A stretch of DNA of 64,000 nt from Pseudomonas fluorescens (GTDB lineage Bacteria > Pseudomonadota > Gammaproteobacteria > Pseudomonadales > Pseudomonadaceae). The notes under the pieces were generated by a model that saw only the letters and a list, made by a program, of their open reading frames with translations, was not told the origin of the DNA and did not search any database. Both the position numbers and the translations under genes were made by a program. Shown here in pieces: positions 8,546 to 17,026 of the stretch (its first letter is position 1; each line of letters starts with the position of its first letter). The stretch lies in contig NZ_CABVHY010000001.1 of assembly GCF_902497875.1 (NCBI RefSeq), positions 124,001 to 188,000 on the forward strand, given 5' to 3'.

Positions 8546-9587
8546 ATATTCCGCTGCTGGTCACTCCATTGCGGGTGGCATGGGAGAGGTTCACGCGTGT
8601 ACAGATTTGCATCTTGATCGGAAGGTTGTTTTCAAGGTTCTAAAACAGGGTGAAGAAAATCGCCGTTTGCTCGATGAGCAAAAAGCTCTTCTGCAATTGC
8701 GCTCAAAACACGTGGTGCAACTTTATGATGTGGTTGAGGTTGTTGATGATCATGGAGTGACGAAACCTGCGCTGGTTCTTGAGTATGTAGATGGAAATAC
8801 TTTGGTTCCTCACTCCTATAATGTAGATGACGAATTATTAAACGTTCTATGGCAAGTCGCGTGTGGTTTGACCGCTATTCATGATGCGGGAATCATTCAC
8901 CGTGATATTAAGCCGAATAACATAATTTTGAATGCGGGTGGTGTCGCAAAAATTCTGGATTTCGGACTTTCGAGAAACTCTGGTGTTGATGCTCACACGG
9001 TGAGTGCAATAGGTACTCCATTTTTTATGGCTCCTGAACTTTGGTCTCGAAATGCTGTAAGCTTTGATCAGGCCGTAGATGTTTATGCATTTGCAATTAC
9101 CACGCTGGCTTTGATTAAGGAACGGAAAATCCCGGAGGAATTGTTTAAGTACCCGCCGCAGCCGTTGAATAAAGATGGCCTGAGCGGGTGTTTAAGTGGT
9201 CTGCCATCTGAGGTTGTTAAATTAATCGAAGAGTGTCTAAGTACTTTGAGCTCAAGTCGGCCACCTATGTGCGCTGTTGAGAAGGTATTAAGAAAACACT
9301 TATTATTTAATAAGCATCGAGGGTTGTTGGTTGTTGGTGAAAATATTCATGAGCTTCATGCAGGTGCGGCGGTAGCAAATATTATAATTAGCCCTTCTGT
9401 TTCAATTTCTATTCGGTACGATGGGTTGATTTTTGTCGTAAACTCATTGGCTGGCTCAATTTACATAAATAATGTGCCAGCGGCGGTTGGGGATGAATTA
9501 CCCGCTTGTTGTGTTATTACGATTGTTGTTGGGAGCACAAGAAAATTTGTCACATTCGATATCTCTAATCCAGAGGTGATGTCATGA
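8529..9587 (+). CDS. Ser/Thr protein kinase with a C-terminal FHA-like region
   Basis: A 352-residue Hanks-type kinase. ATG 8529 is preferred over GTG 8526 because GGAGGG at 8518-8523 is correctly spaced for it. Residues 1-260 hold a shortened glycine loop (IAGGMGEV), the ATP lysine K36 (VVFK), HRDIKPNN (124-131), DFG (144-146) and APE (168-170), so it should be active. There is no membrane segment. Residues about 267-350 look like a degenerate FHA sandwich (IIISPSVSISIRYDGLIFVV, then SIYINNVPAAVGDELP) but lack the usual G-R, S-x-x-H and N-G residues that bind phosphothreonine. It overlaps the PP2C gene at its start and kinase 2 by four bases at its end, so the three form one operon. Confidence 0.9.
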   Translation: MIVPDRYSAAGHSIAGGMGEVHACTDLHLDRKVVFKVLKQGEENRRLLDEQKALLQLRSKHVVQLYDVVEVVDDHGVTKPALVLEYVDGNTLVPHSYNVDDELLNVLWQVACGLTAIHDAGIIHRDIKPNNIILNAGGVAKILDFGLSRNSGVDAHTVSAIGTPFFMAPELWSRNAVSFDQAVDVYAFAITTLALIKERKIPEELFKYPPQPLNKDGLSGCLSGLPSEVVKLIEECLSTLSSSRPPMCAVEKVLRKHLLFNKHRGLLVVGENIHELHAGAAVANIIISPSVSISIRYDGLIFVVNSLAGSIYINNVPAAVGDELPACCVITIVVGSTRKFVTFDISNPEVMS

Positions 9588-10660
9588 TCTCTCCAGGCAA
9601 TATAATTGCTGGAAGGTATGAAGTGCTTAGGCATGTCGGGCGAGGTGGGATGCAAGAGGTTTATTGTGCTCGAGATCTATTGCTTGAAATAGATGTTGCT
9701 TTGAAGACTCCTCAGCCTGGCCAGGTTGCACGAAGATTCAAGAATAGTGCGATAATAGCTGCAAAAGTTAATCATCATAATGTTGCTAAGACTTTTGATT
9801 ATGTTGAGGATGGTGAATGTGTTTACCTCATTGAAGAGTTTGTGGATGGTGAGACTTTAGAGGAAAAGCTTGTTCGGTTTGGATGCCTTGATCCTCATTT
9901 GGGTGCCCACGTACTTCATCATTTGGCAAAAGGGATTCAAGCCTCGCATCGTGTTGGCGTAATTCATAGAGATTTGAAACCTAGTAATGTTATGGTAAGT
10001 CGTGGTGTGAATCTTCAGAATTTAAAAATTACAGATTTCGGAATTGCCACACTTACAGCGGAAGTTTTCGATGAAGCGCATAATAGAGGTGATCTCACGA
10101 ACTCTACCTCTGGAACTATTAAAGGGGCGCTACCTTTTATGGCTCCTGAGATGATGTTTAAGAAGCCGGGAGAGTTATCTGGTTCTCCAGCTGATATCTG
10201 GTCATTAGGCGCGATGATGTTTAGGTTGCTTACCGGAGAGTATCCATTCGGTCTCTACCTAGAAGCAGCTGTAAATGTTAAGACGCAGAACAGGAAAGAA
10301 TGGCCGCTTTTTATGACAAATAAAGCCCAGTTTCGGCCGCTGTCTCTTGAACTTCAAAAAATAATAAATTCCTGCTTGAATTACGATCCAGTAGCGCGAC
10401 CTACCGCAGAGAGTTTAGCGTTGAGTTGCCGAGAGCTTTGTTATTTGGCCGTCGATAGAGAGGAGGGTACAGTGGATAAGCTGATACAGCATGGTTATAG
10501 TGGCTTTGCTAGTACGGTAAATAAAACTGTGTTTTTTAGCATGGAAAGTGCGTATGGTCCTACGCGACCAAATGAGGCCGACAATAATCATATTTGTTTT
10601 TCGAGTTTTCCTGGTGCTCCAAACGAAAGAGCACATCCTGTCTTGGTGATAAAGCCATAG
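9584..10660 (+). CDS. Second Ser/Thr protein kinase of the island
   Basis: A 358-residue Hanks-type kinase whose ATG overlaps the previous stop as ATGA. Kinase motifs are canonical: VGRGGMQEVY glycine loop with Q in place of the usual G, ALK lysine, HRDLKPSN, DFG (in ITDFGIA), an activation segment with several Thr/Ser (DLTNSTSGTIKG), APE, and DIWSLGAMMFRLLTGEYPF. The last 75 or so residues form an extra domain with no recognised family (HGYSGFASTVNKTVFFSMES, then a polar stretch and HPVLVIKP). No membrane segment is seen. The two kinases are not close copies of each other, so division of labour or a relay is plausible. The operon appears to end here. Confidence 0.9.
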   Translation: MISPGNIIAGRYEVLRHVGRGGMQEVYCARDLLLEIDVALKTPQPGQVARRFKNSAIIAAKVNHHNVAKTFDYVEDGECVYLIEEFVDGETLEEKLVRFGCLDPHLGAHVLHHLAKGIQASHRVGVIHRDLKPSNVMVSRGVNLQNLKITDFGIATLTAEVFDEAHNRGDLTNSTSGTIKGALPFMAPEMMFKKPGELSGSPADIWSLGAMMFRLLTGEYPFGLYLEAAVNVKTQNRKEWPLFMTNKAQFRPLSLELQKIINSCLNYDPVARPTAESLALSCRELCYLAVDREEGTVDKLIQHGYSGFASTVNKTVFFSMESAYGPTRPNEADNNHICFSSFPGAPNERAHPVLVIKP

Positions 10661-11099
10661 TTGTTGGATGTGAGAGAGGGGAGTCTAGCTGGACTCCTCG
10701 AAGTCTCTTGAAATTCGTTTCTTTAGGTTGTATATAATGCGAATGTAAAACTCTTGTGTTAGCTACTATTCAACACTATATAAAACATTTAATGTGTCAC
10801 GAAATATTTTTTACTTTTTTGAGTCGCCTTAAGGCATATGTACCTCCTGTTACTGGTGTCCCTCTAGCAAACGGTAGCGCTCGTTCTGTGTGCCTTGCGT
10901 AATGTACTTCAGCCACCTTCCCACCCTTGATTCAATATGCTTTTAAATCCTTGCAAGATTTCTCCCGCTACTGTGGCACGACTTTCTGTGGTGTGTTCCG
11001 TTATAGTGAACTTGATTCTTGTATAGCGGACTAATTGTCGCCCGGGACCTAATCTGGCGAAACTCTCAGAACACTTATTTTCAATCAGGAGGAACACCC
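10661..11099. other. Right edge of the AT-rich island and ridA promoter region
   Basis: This 439-nt gap remains AT-rich to about 10900 and then returns to core composition. A short stem of GGAGTC with GACTCC and a six-base loop lies near 10679-10698, just after the kinase 2 stop; it has no U-tract, so its role as a terminator is doubtful. No gene, tRNA or direct repeat was recognised. Confidence 0.5.
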
Positions 11100-11489
11100 A
11101 TGAGCATTACTCGTTACGGCACCGGTAGCACCGCCGGTGGCGGCCAGCCTCGTCCTTTCGCCCGCGCAGTCGAAGCCGATGGCTGGCTGTACGTGTCCGG
11201 CCAGGTCCCGGCGCTGGATGGCGAGATCATCAGCGGCGGGATTGTCGAGCAGACTCATCAGGCCATGCGCAACCTGATCGCTATCCTCGAAGAGGCCGGT
11301 TATGGTCTGGAAGATGTGGTGCGTACCGGGGTGTGGCTGGAGGATCCGCGGGATTTCTGGAGTTTCAACAAAGTGTTTTCCGAGTACTTCAAAAGCGAAC
11401 ACGCCCCGGCCCGGGCCTGTGTGCAGGCGAACATGATGGTGGACTGCAAGGTCGAGATTGATTGTGTTGCGTACAAGAAGAAGGTCTAG
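11100..11489 (+). CDS. RidA-family enamine/imine deaminase
   Basis: A 129-residue RidA/YjgF protein. The start at 11100 has an AGGAGGA ribosome site. Typical features are LYVSGQVPALDGEIISGGIV, the TMRN-like helix (QTHQAMRNLIAILEEAGYGL), VRTGVWLEDPRDFWSFNKVF and PARACVQANMMVDCKVEIDC with the substrate-binding Arg in PARA. RidA proteins hydrolyse reactive enamine/imine intermediates released by PLP-dependent dehydratases. That fits the next gene, a DSD1-like PLP enzyme, 62 nt downstream. A GC-rich stem (11515-11532) lies between the two genes. Confidence 0.9.
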   Translation: MSITRYGTGSTAGGGQPRPFARAVEADGWLYVSGQVPALDGEIISGGIVEQTHQAMRNLIAILEEAGYGLEDVVRTGVWLEDPRDFWSFNKVFSEYFKSEHAPARACVQANMMVDCKVEIDCVAYKKKV

Positions 11490-11514
11490 CACACGGTGTT
11501 TGCATTGAATAAAA

Positions 11515-11532
11515 GCGGCTGCTCACAGCCGC
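11515..11532. terminator. Perfect 7-bp stem between ridA and the PLP enzyme gene
   Basis: GCGGCTG pairs with CAGCCGC across a CTCA loop, followed only by GTTT. It could attenuate or partly end transcription between ridA and the downstream gene; a full terminator is doubtful because the U-tract is short. Confidence 0.35.
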
Positions 11533-11551
11533 GTTTGCGAGGAATCGGATC

Positions 11552-12769
11552 ATGCCTTCTGCCTTGAAAATCGCTGCCGTGGAAAAGGGCGCCGCCCAAC
11601 CCGGTGCCAATCTGGTGCGAGACGTCAGCCTGCCGGCGCTGGTGCTGCACCGTGAAGCCCTTGAGCACAATATTCGCTGGATGCAGGACTTCGTCAGCAA
11701 CAGCGGCGCGCAACTGGCGCCCCATGGCAAGACCAGCATGACCCCGGCGCTGTTTCGTCGGCAGTTGGCGCAGGGCGCCTGGGGTATCACCCTGGCCACT
11801 GCGGTGCAGACCCGTGCGGCGTATGCCCATGGCGTGCGCCGGGTGCTGATGGCCAATCAGTTGGTCGGCGCGCCGAACATGGCGTTGATTGCCGAGTTGC
11901 TGGCGGACCGCTCTTTTGAATTCCATTGCATGGTCGATCACCCGGACAACGTCGCCGACCTCGGGGCTTTTTTCGCCGCGCGCGGAGTGCGCCTGAACGT
12001 GATGATCGAATACGGCGTGGTCGGCGGTCGCTGCGGTTGCCGCAGCGAACAGGAGGTGCTGGATCTGGCGCAGGCGATCAAGGCGCAACCGGCGCTGGCC
12101 CTGACCGGTATCGAAGGTTATGAAGGGGTGATCCACGGCGACCAGGCCGTGAGCGGGATTCGACAGTTTGCCGACTCGTTGGTCCGTCTGGCGGTGGAGT
12201 TGCAAGACAGCGGCGCCTTCGCTATCGACAAGCCGATCATCACAGCGTCGGGTTCGGCCTGGTATGACCTGATCGCCGAATCCTTCGAGACACAGAACGC
12301 CAGCGGACGTTTCCTTAGCGTGCTGCGGCCCGGCAGTTATGTGGCCCACGACCATGGCATCTACAAAGAAGCGCAGTGCTGCGTGCTCGATCGGCGCAGC
12401 GACTTGCACGAAGGCCTGCGCCCGGCGCTGGAAGTCTGGGCCCATGTGCAGTCGTTGCCGGAACCGGGGTTCGCAGTGATCGCCCTGGGCAAGCGCGATG
12501 TCGCCTACGACGCCGGTTTGCCGGTGCCGCTGTTGCGTTACAAGGCCGGTGTGCTGCCGGCCAAGGGTGACGACGTCAGTGCCTGCGAGGTGACGGCGGT
12601 GATGGACCAGCATGCGTTCATGACGGTGGCGCCCGGTTGCGAGTTGCGCGTGGGGGACATCATCTCCTTTGGCACTTCCCACCCCTGCCTGACCTTCGAC
12701 AAGTGGCGCAGCGGGTGTCTGGTGGATGAGCAGTTAAATGTCATCGAAAGCATGGAAACCTGTTTCTAG
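11552..12769 (+). CDS. DSD1/D-threonine aldolase-like PLP enzyme (amino acid deaminase)
   Basis: A 405-residue fold-type III PLP enzyme. The N-terminal alanine-racemase-like barrel begins near PALVLHREALEHNIRWMQDF and the PLP-lysine motif is APHGKTSMTPAL. The C-terminal DSD1 domain ends with DIISFGTSHPCLTFDKWR, whose His and Cys match the zinc-binding H-x-C of D-serine dehydratases of the eukaryote-like DSD1 family. The likely reaction is dehydration or aldol cleavage of a D-hydroxy amino acid, with RidA clearing the imine product. It is followed by a KdgK-type kinase, a grouping seen in other pseudomonads with D-amino-acid catabolism. Substrate not determinable from sequence. Confidence 0.85.
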   Translation: MPSALKIAAVEKGAAQPGANLVRDVSLPALVLHREALEHNIRWMQDFVSNSGAQLAPHGKTSMTPALFRRQLAQGAWGITLATAVQTRAAYAHGVRRVLMANQLVGAPNMALIAELLADRSFEFHCMVDHPDNVADLGAFFAARGVRLNVMIEYGVVGGRCGCRSEQEVLDLAQAIKAQPALALTGIEGYEGVIHGDQAVSGIRQFADSLVRLAVELQDSGAFAIDKPIITASGSAWYDLIAESFETQNASGRFLSVLRPGSYVAHDHGIYKEAQCCVLDRRSDLHEGLRPALEVWAHVQSLPEPGFAVIALGKRDVAYDAGLPVPLLRYKAGVLPAKGDDVSACEVTAVMDQHAFMTVAPGCELRVGDIISFGTSHPCLTFDKWRSGCLVDEQLNVIESMETCF

Positions 12770-12789
12770 GCTTGAGGTCGAGGTGTGGC

Positions 12790-12872
12790 TATTCGCGGGC
12801 AAGTCGGATCACCGCACCGCCGCTCCCACGGGGATCGCGATGCCCTGTGGGAGCGAGCCTGCTCGCGATGAC
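12790..12872. repeat. REP pair, GCGAGCAGGCTCGC family
   Basis: A degenerate copy (about 12790-12830) and a good copy (TGTGGGAGCGAGCCTGCTCG at 12845-12864, continuing to about 12872) sit between the PLP enzyme gene and the kinase gene, in inverted arrangement. Confidence 0.65.
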
Positions 12873-12918
12873 GATCTTGCAGGCACCGAAGCACCTGAAT
12901 GATTGAGAACCTACAACA

Positions 12919-13854
12919 ATGAACACCATCCACAATCCCGGCCCCAACCCCCCGCGCATCGCGCTGATCGGCGAGTGCATGATCGAGTTGCAGCAACGCG
13001 CCGACGGCAGCCTGCAACAGAGCTTCGGTGGCGACACGCTGAACACCGCGGTCTATCTCTCCCGCGAACTGGGCGAAGGGGCCAGAGTGGATTACGTCAC
13101 GGCCCTGGGCGATGACAGCTTCAGCGATGCCATGTGCCAAAGCTGGGCGGGCGAGGGCATTGGCCTGAGCATGGTCCAGCGTCTGCCGGGGCGCTTGCCC
13201 GGTTTGTATTGCATCCAGACCGACGCCCGCGGAGAGCGGCGCTTTCTCTATTGGCGCAATGAAGCGGCGGTGCGTGACTGCTTCACTCTGCCTGCGGCCG
13301 CGCCGATTCTGGCGGCACTGGCGGATTACGATGTGCTGTATTTCAGCGGCATCACCCTGGCGGTGTTGGGCGCTCAAGGGCGGGAGAAGCTGCTCGAGTC
13401 GCTGATCGAAGCGAGACAACGGCACGCGCGAATTGTCTTCGACAACAATTACCGGCCACGCTTGTGGGCTTCGGTCGAGGAGGCGCGGACGGCGTATCGC
13501 GCCGTGTTGCCCTATGTCGACCTGGCGTTGCTGACCGTCGATGACGAGCAGGCGCTGTTCGATTCTGCCGATGACGCCGCGGTGTTTGCCGAGTATGAGC
13601 AGATCGGTATCCCGGAAGTGGTGCTCAAGCGCGGCGCCGAGGCCTGTTTGATTCGTTGCGCGGGCGAGTATTTTGCAGTGCCGGCGCAGGTGGTCGAGCG
13701 AGTGGTCGATACCACGGCGGCGGGGGATTCGTTCAGTGCGGCGTACCTGGCCAGCCGGCTCGGTGGAGGGAGCCCGGTACAGGCGGCTGAAGCCGGGCAT
13801 CGGTTGGCGAGCAGGGTGATACAAGTGCCGGGGGCATTGATCCCTAGAGATTGA
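12919..13854 (+). CDS. kdgK: PfkB-family sugar kinase, 2-keto-3-deoxygluconokinase type
   Basis: A 311-residue ribokinase-fold enzyme. The opening PPRIALIGECMIELQQRADG and FGGDTLNTAVYLSRELG fit KDG kinases, and the signature near the C-terminus is DTTAAGDSFSAAYLAS with the catalytic Asp of the GAGD-like motif (AAGD). KdgK phosphorylates 2-keto-3-deoxygluconate to KDPG in the cytoplasm. Here it sits with RidA and a DSD1-like enzyme, not with pectin or glucuronate genes, so the true substrate could be a deaminated keto acid from that pathway. A REP pair separates it from the upstream gene. Confidence 0.8.
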   Translation: MNTIHNPGPNPPRIALIGECMIELQQRADGSLQQSFGGDTLNTAVYLSRELGEGARVDYVTALGDDSFSDAMCQSWAGEGIGLSMVQRLPGRLPGLYCIQTDARGERRFLYWRNEAAVRDCFTLPAAAPILAALADYDVLYFSGITLAVLGAQGREKLLESLIEARQRHARIVFDNNYRPRLWASVEEARTAYRAVLPYVDLALLTVDDEQALFDSADDAAVFAEYEQIGIPEVVLKRGAEACLIRCAGEYFAVPAQVVERVVDTTAAGDSFSAAYLASRLGGGSPVQAAEAGHRLASRVIQVPGALIPRD

Positions 13855-13865
13855 ATGCGGCCCCA

Positions 13866-14000
13866 TGTAGGAGCTGCCGAAGGCTCGGGCCGCGTTCGGA
13901 CGATCTTTTGATCTTCTGCGATGTTGCCGACGCCAAAAGATCGCAGGCTTCGCCAGCTCCTACAAGATCAAAAGATCGCAGCCTGCGGCAGCTCCTACAA
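13866..14000. repeat. REP cluster, three copies, GATCTTTTGATC family
   Basis: Three copies fill the gap between the kinase and parvulin genes. The first is the long variant with a CGGGCCGCGTTCGGA insert; the next two are plain, inverted, and joined by GATCAAAAGATC. The arrangement could fold as one large stem at the convergent ends of the two genes. Confidence 0.8.
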
Positions 14001-14020
14001 AAAGCCTCACCGAGACCTTT

Positions 14021-14296
14021 TCAATCCCGATAAAACACCTGCACCAGGTGATAGCCGAATTTGCTCTTGATCGGCCCATGCACGGTGCGCAGCGGTTTCT
14101 TGAAAATCACTTGATCGATGGCGCCGACCATCTGCCCTGGCCGTACTTCGCCCAGGTCTCCGCCGCGCTTGCCGGAGGGGCAGGTGGAGTACTTCTTGGC
14201 CAACACATCGAAGGCTTCGCCTTTGGCGATACGCTGCTTGAGTTGTTCGGCTTCTTCGGCCGTTTTCACCAGGATATGGCGGGCTTGAGCTTTCAT
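14021..14296 (-). CDS. Parvulin-type peptidyl-prolyl isomerase (PpiC family)
   Basis: A 91-residue single-domain parvulin. Hallmarks: ARHILVKTAEEAEQLKQRI, FDVLAKKYSTCPSGKRGGDLGE, PGQMVGAIDQVIF, then GPIKSKFGYHLVQVFYRD. The HIL, CPS/GGDLG and GYH motifs match PpiC. It has no signal peptide, so it acts in the cytoplasm, catalysing cis-trans isomerisation of prolyl bonds. A paralogue of almost the same length lies at 29089-29370. The gene is alone on the minus strand next to a REP cluster. Confidence 0.9.
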   Translation of the reverse strand: MKAQARHILVKTAEEAEQLKQRIAKGEAFDVLAKKYSTCPSGKRGGDLGEVRPGQMVGAIDQVIFKKPLRTVHGPIKSKFGYHLVQVFYRD

Positions 14297-14352
14297 CGGG
14301 GCAGTTACCTTGAAGCGGTGGTGTCAGCGGGGCGCGCGATTATGCCCGAAAC

Positions 14353-16890
14353 TCAGCTGTTCTGGCTGATCATCGTGCGAATCTTGTTGGCCAGCACGTC
14401 GATGGAAAACGGCTTGGCCACCATGTCCATGCCTTCTTCAAGGAAACCCTGGCGATCGAGGGCTTTTTCGGCGTAACCGGTCATAAACAGCACTTTGAGC
14501 TGCGGGCGACTCTGGCGGGCGATTTCCGCCAATTGCCGGCCATTCATGCCTGGCAGGCCGACGTCGGTCACCAGCAGGTCGACCCGCAGGTCGGACTCCA
14601 GCAGCGGCAGTGCGGTTTTTGCGTCTTCAGCTTCATGGGCGTTGTACCCCAGCTCATCCAGCACATTGAGCACCAGCATCCGTACCGCCGGGTCGTCTTC
14701 TACCAGCACCACGGTTTCACCGGCGATGGCCGGTGGCGTGGCCCGGGGGCTGACCGTCTGGGTTTTTTCCACGGCCGCGAGGTAAAGCCTCGGGAGATAC
14801 AGGCGCACACTGGTGCCCTGGCCGGGGAGACTGGACAGGCTGACATGACCACCCGATTGCTGGGCAAAACCATAGATCATCGACAAACCCATGCCCGTGC
14901 CCTGACCGATGGGTTTGGTGGTGAAAAACGGGTCGAAGGCTTTGGCCAGCACCGAAGGGGTCATGCCGCTGCCGTTGTCGGTGACGCCAATCATCACGTA
15001 GTCGCCGGCCTTGACCGGTTCCAGGGTGCTGATATCCGTGCCGTCCAGGTAGCTGTTGGAGGTTTCGATCAGCAGTTCGCCGCCATTGGGCATGGCATCG
15101 CGGGCGTTGATCACCAGGTTGAGCAAGGCATTTTCCAGTTGGCTGGCGTCGGTGCTGACCGGCCAGACTTCGTTGGCCAGCTGCAGTTTGAGGTTGATGT
15201 GCTCGCCTTTAGTGCGGCTGAACAGGTCTTCCAGCGAGTGCACCAACTGGTTGGGGTCGATGGGTTTGCGGTCCAGCGATTGCCGGCGGGAGAACGCCAG
15301 CAGCCGATGGGTGAGGGCGGCGGCGCGGTTGGCCGAGGACACTGCCGCTTCGGTGAAACGGCCAATCTCGGCGCTACGGCCATCGGCAATATACCGTTGC
15401 ATCAGGTCGAGGCTGCCGATAATCCCGGTGAGCATATTGTTGAAGTCATGGGCGATGCCGCCGGTGAGCTGGCCGAGGGCTTCCATTTTCTGCGCATGAC
15501 GCAGTGCCTCCTCGGCGCGCTCGCGTTCGAACATTTCGTTTTGCAGGCGCAGGTTGGTTTCGGCCAGTTCCCGGGTCCGGGCGGCGACACGTTCTTCCAG
15601 GGTTTCGTTGAGGTTGCGCAGGGCGGCTTCGGTCTGTTTGCGCTCGGTTTCATCGATCACAAAGATGTAGAAGCCATTGATCGCGCCGTCGGCACCATGG
15701 CGCGGTAGGTACTTCATCAGCGCATGGCGCGGGCGACCGTCACGGTGGAAGGATTGCGCCTCGAAGCTGCAAGGCTGGCCGGCGAGGGCCGCGGTGATCT
15801 GTTCGGCGCGGGCGGCATACAGTTCTTCGCCGATGACTTCGCGGATGGTTTTGCCGTACAGCTCTTGCGGGGTCATGCCGTACCACTCCAGGTAGGCGGC
15901 GTTGTTCAGCCGAAAGCGCTGTTCGTTGTCGACATAACCGATCAGCACCGGCATGGCATTGATGATCAGCTGCAGCTCGGTCTGGCTTTGGCGCAGCGCT
16001 TGCTCCACCTGCTTGCGATCTGTCAGGTCCAGCGCGGCACCGAGGAAGCGGATCGGCCGGCCATGATGATCCTTGTAGCAGCGGCCACGGGCAAACACCC
16101 AGCGCAGTTGGCCGTCGGGCAGCAGCAGACGGTATTCCTCGGCATATTCAGTGCCATGGTTGATGCAGTACTTGATGCTGCGGGCGACCATTACTCGGTC
16201 TTGCGGGTGGACGGCGGTCAGATAGTCGCTGATGGGCCGTTGCCCGGCCTGGGCAGGATCGATCCCATGCAGTTGGGCAAAGTGTGGATCGGCAATAAAG
16301 CGATCCTCAGCGATATCCCAGTCCCAGGTGCCCACCCCCTCGGTGGCCGAGAGCGCCAGTTGCAGGCGCTCTTCGGACTCGTGCTGAGCCTTGATACTGG
16401 CCTCGGAGCGCAGTTTCAGCTCCAGCGCGACCCGCCGACGTTCGTTGGTCTCGATGGCGGTGACCAGAATTCCGGCGACCTGCCCGTGTTCATCGCGGAT
16501 CGGGCTGTAGGTCAGATCCAGCCAGAGCTCGGAGTCGCGGCCCAGGTGTTGCAGGTTGAAACACTGTTCGCTGTAGGTGCGCACCTGGCCCTGCAGCACG
16601 GCATTGTAGATGGGCGCGGTGAAGTCCTGGAGTTCCGGCCAGATCAGGTGCGTCGGCTGTCCGAAGGCCTGCGGGTGCTTGTGGCCGGCCAACAGGGCGA
16701 AGCCGTCGTTGTAGATTTGCGTGAGCTGCGGGCCCCACAGCAGCAACATGGGCATCGGCGAATGAATCACGATATCCACGGCCGTGCGCAGGCTTTGCGG
16801 CCAGTTGCCGGGCTCGCCCAGCGGACTTTGCGTCCAGTCCAGACGGGCTATCAGTGCCTGGGCTTCACTGCCGGTGGGCGATTCGTTCAT
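14353..16890 (-). CDS. PAS hybrid sensor histidine kinase/response regulator
   Basis: An 845-residue soluble hybrid kinase without membrane segments. Residues about 15-150 form a first PAS-like sensor (LLLWGPQLTQIYNDGFALLA), followed by two further PAS domains with PAC-type ends (about 170-290, MVARSIKYCINHGTEYAEEY; and about 300-415, PVLIGYVDNEQRFRLNNAAY), a coiled coil (about 415-460), a HisKA domain with the phospho-acceptor His in GGIAHDFNNMLTGI, an HATPase domain (NARDAMPNGGEL, DNGSGM, GQGTGMGLSMIYGF) and a C-terminal receiver with the Asp in LLVTDVGLPGMNG. Signal and partner regulator are unknown; no second response-regulator gene is adjacent. The stop lies near the start of a parvulin gene. 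Confidence 0.9.
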   Translation of the reverse strand: MNESPTGSEAQALIARLDWTQSPLGEPGNWPQSLRTAVDIVIHSPMPMLLLWGPQLTQIYNDGFALLAGHKHPQAFGQPTHLIWPELQDFTAPIYNAVLQGQVRTYSEQCFNLQHLGRDSELWLDLTYSPIRDEHGQVAGILVTAIETNERRRVALELKLRSEASIKAQHESEERLQLALSATEGVGTWDWDIAEDRFIADPHFAQLHGIDPAQAGQRPISDYLTAVHPQDRVMVARSIKYCINHGTEYAEEYRLLLPDGQLRWVFARGRCYKDHHGRPIRFLGAALDLTDRKQVEQALRQSQTELQLIINAMPVLIGYVDNEQRFRLNNAAYLEWYGMTPQELYGKTIREVIGEELYAARAEQITAALAGQPCSFEAQSFHRDGRPRHALMKYLPRHGADGAINGFYIFVIDETERKQTEAALRNLNETLEERVAARTRELAETNLRLQNEMFERERAEEALRHAQKMEALGQLTGGIAHDFNNMLTGIIGSLDLMQRYIADGRSAEIGRFTEAAVSSANRAAALTHRLLAFSRRQSLDRKPIDPNQLVHSLEDLFSRTKGEHINLKLQLANEVWPVSTDASQLENALLNLVINARDAMPNGGELLIETSNSYLDGTDISTLEPVKAGDYVMIGVTDNGSGMTPSVLAKAFDPFFTTKPIGQGTGMGLSMIYGFAQQSGGHVSLSSLPGQGTSVRLYLPRLYLAAVEKTQTVSPRATPPAIAGETVVLVEDDPAVRMLVLNVLDELGYNAHEAEDAKTALPLLESDLRVDLLVTDVGLPGMNGRQLAEIARQSRPQLKVLFMTGYAEKALDRQGFLEEGMDMVAKPFSIDVLANKIRTMISQNS

Positions 16891-17026
16891 CGGATGGATC
16901 CTGAGGGGGAAGCCTTGGGGCTGTTGTATCTAGGATGCTTTCAGGCTTTAGACGTTCAATACCTCAAAAAGTCGCATTTATCGATTTATTCTATTCGAAT
17001 GGGTGTTTTAGGGGTGAGTCCGGATT

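Noticed and set aside
4723..10660. A tellurite/TerY-P type system combining the TerC homologue with the kinase/phosphatase island
   Set aside because: The TerC homologue is YoaE, a core gene in normal-GC DNA, 1.2 kb away and separated by another gene; no TerD, TerY or VWA gene is present.
11486..12682. A 398-codon minus-strand frame over the DSD1-like gene
   Set aside because: Shadow frame; no motif and no ribosome site.
13866..14000. Regular repeats considered as a CRISPR array
   Set aside because: The copies are inverted palindromes with no equal spacers and no cas genes; they are REP elements.
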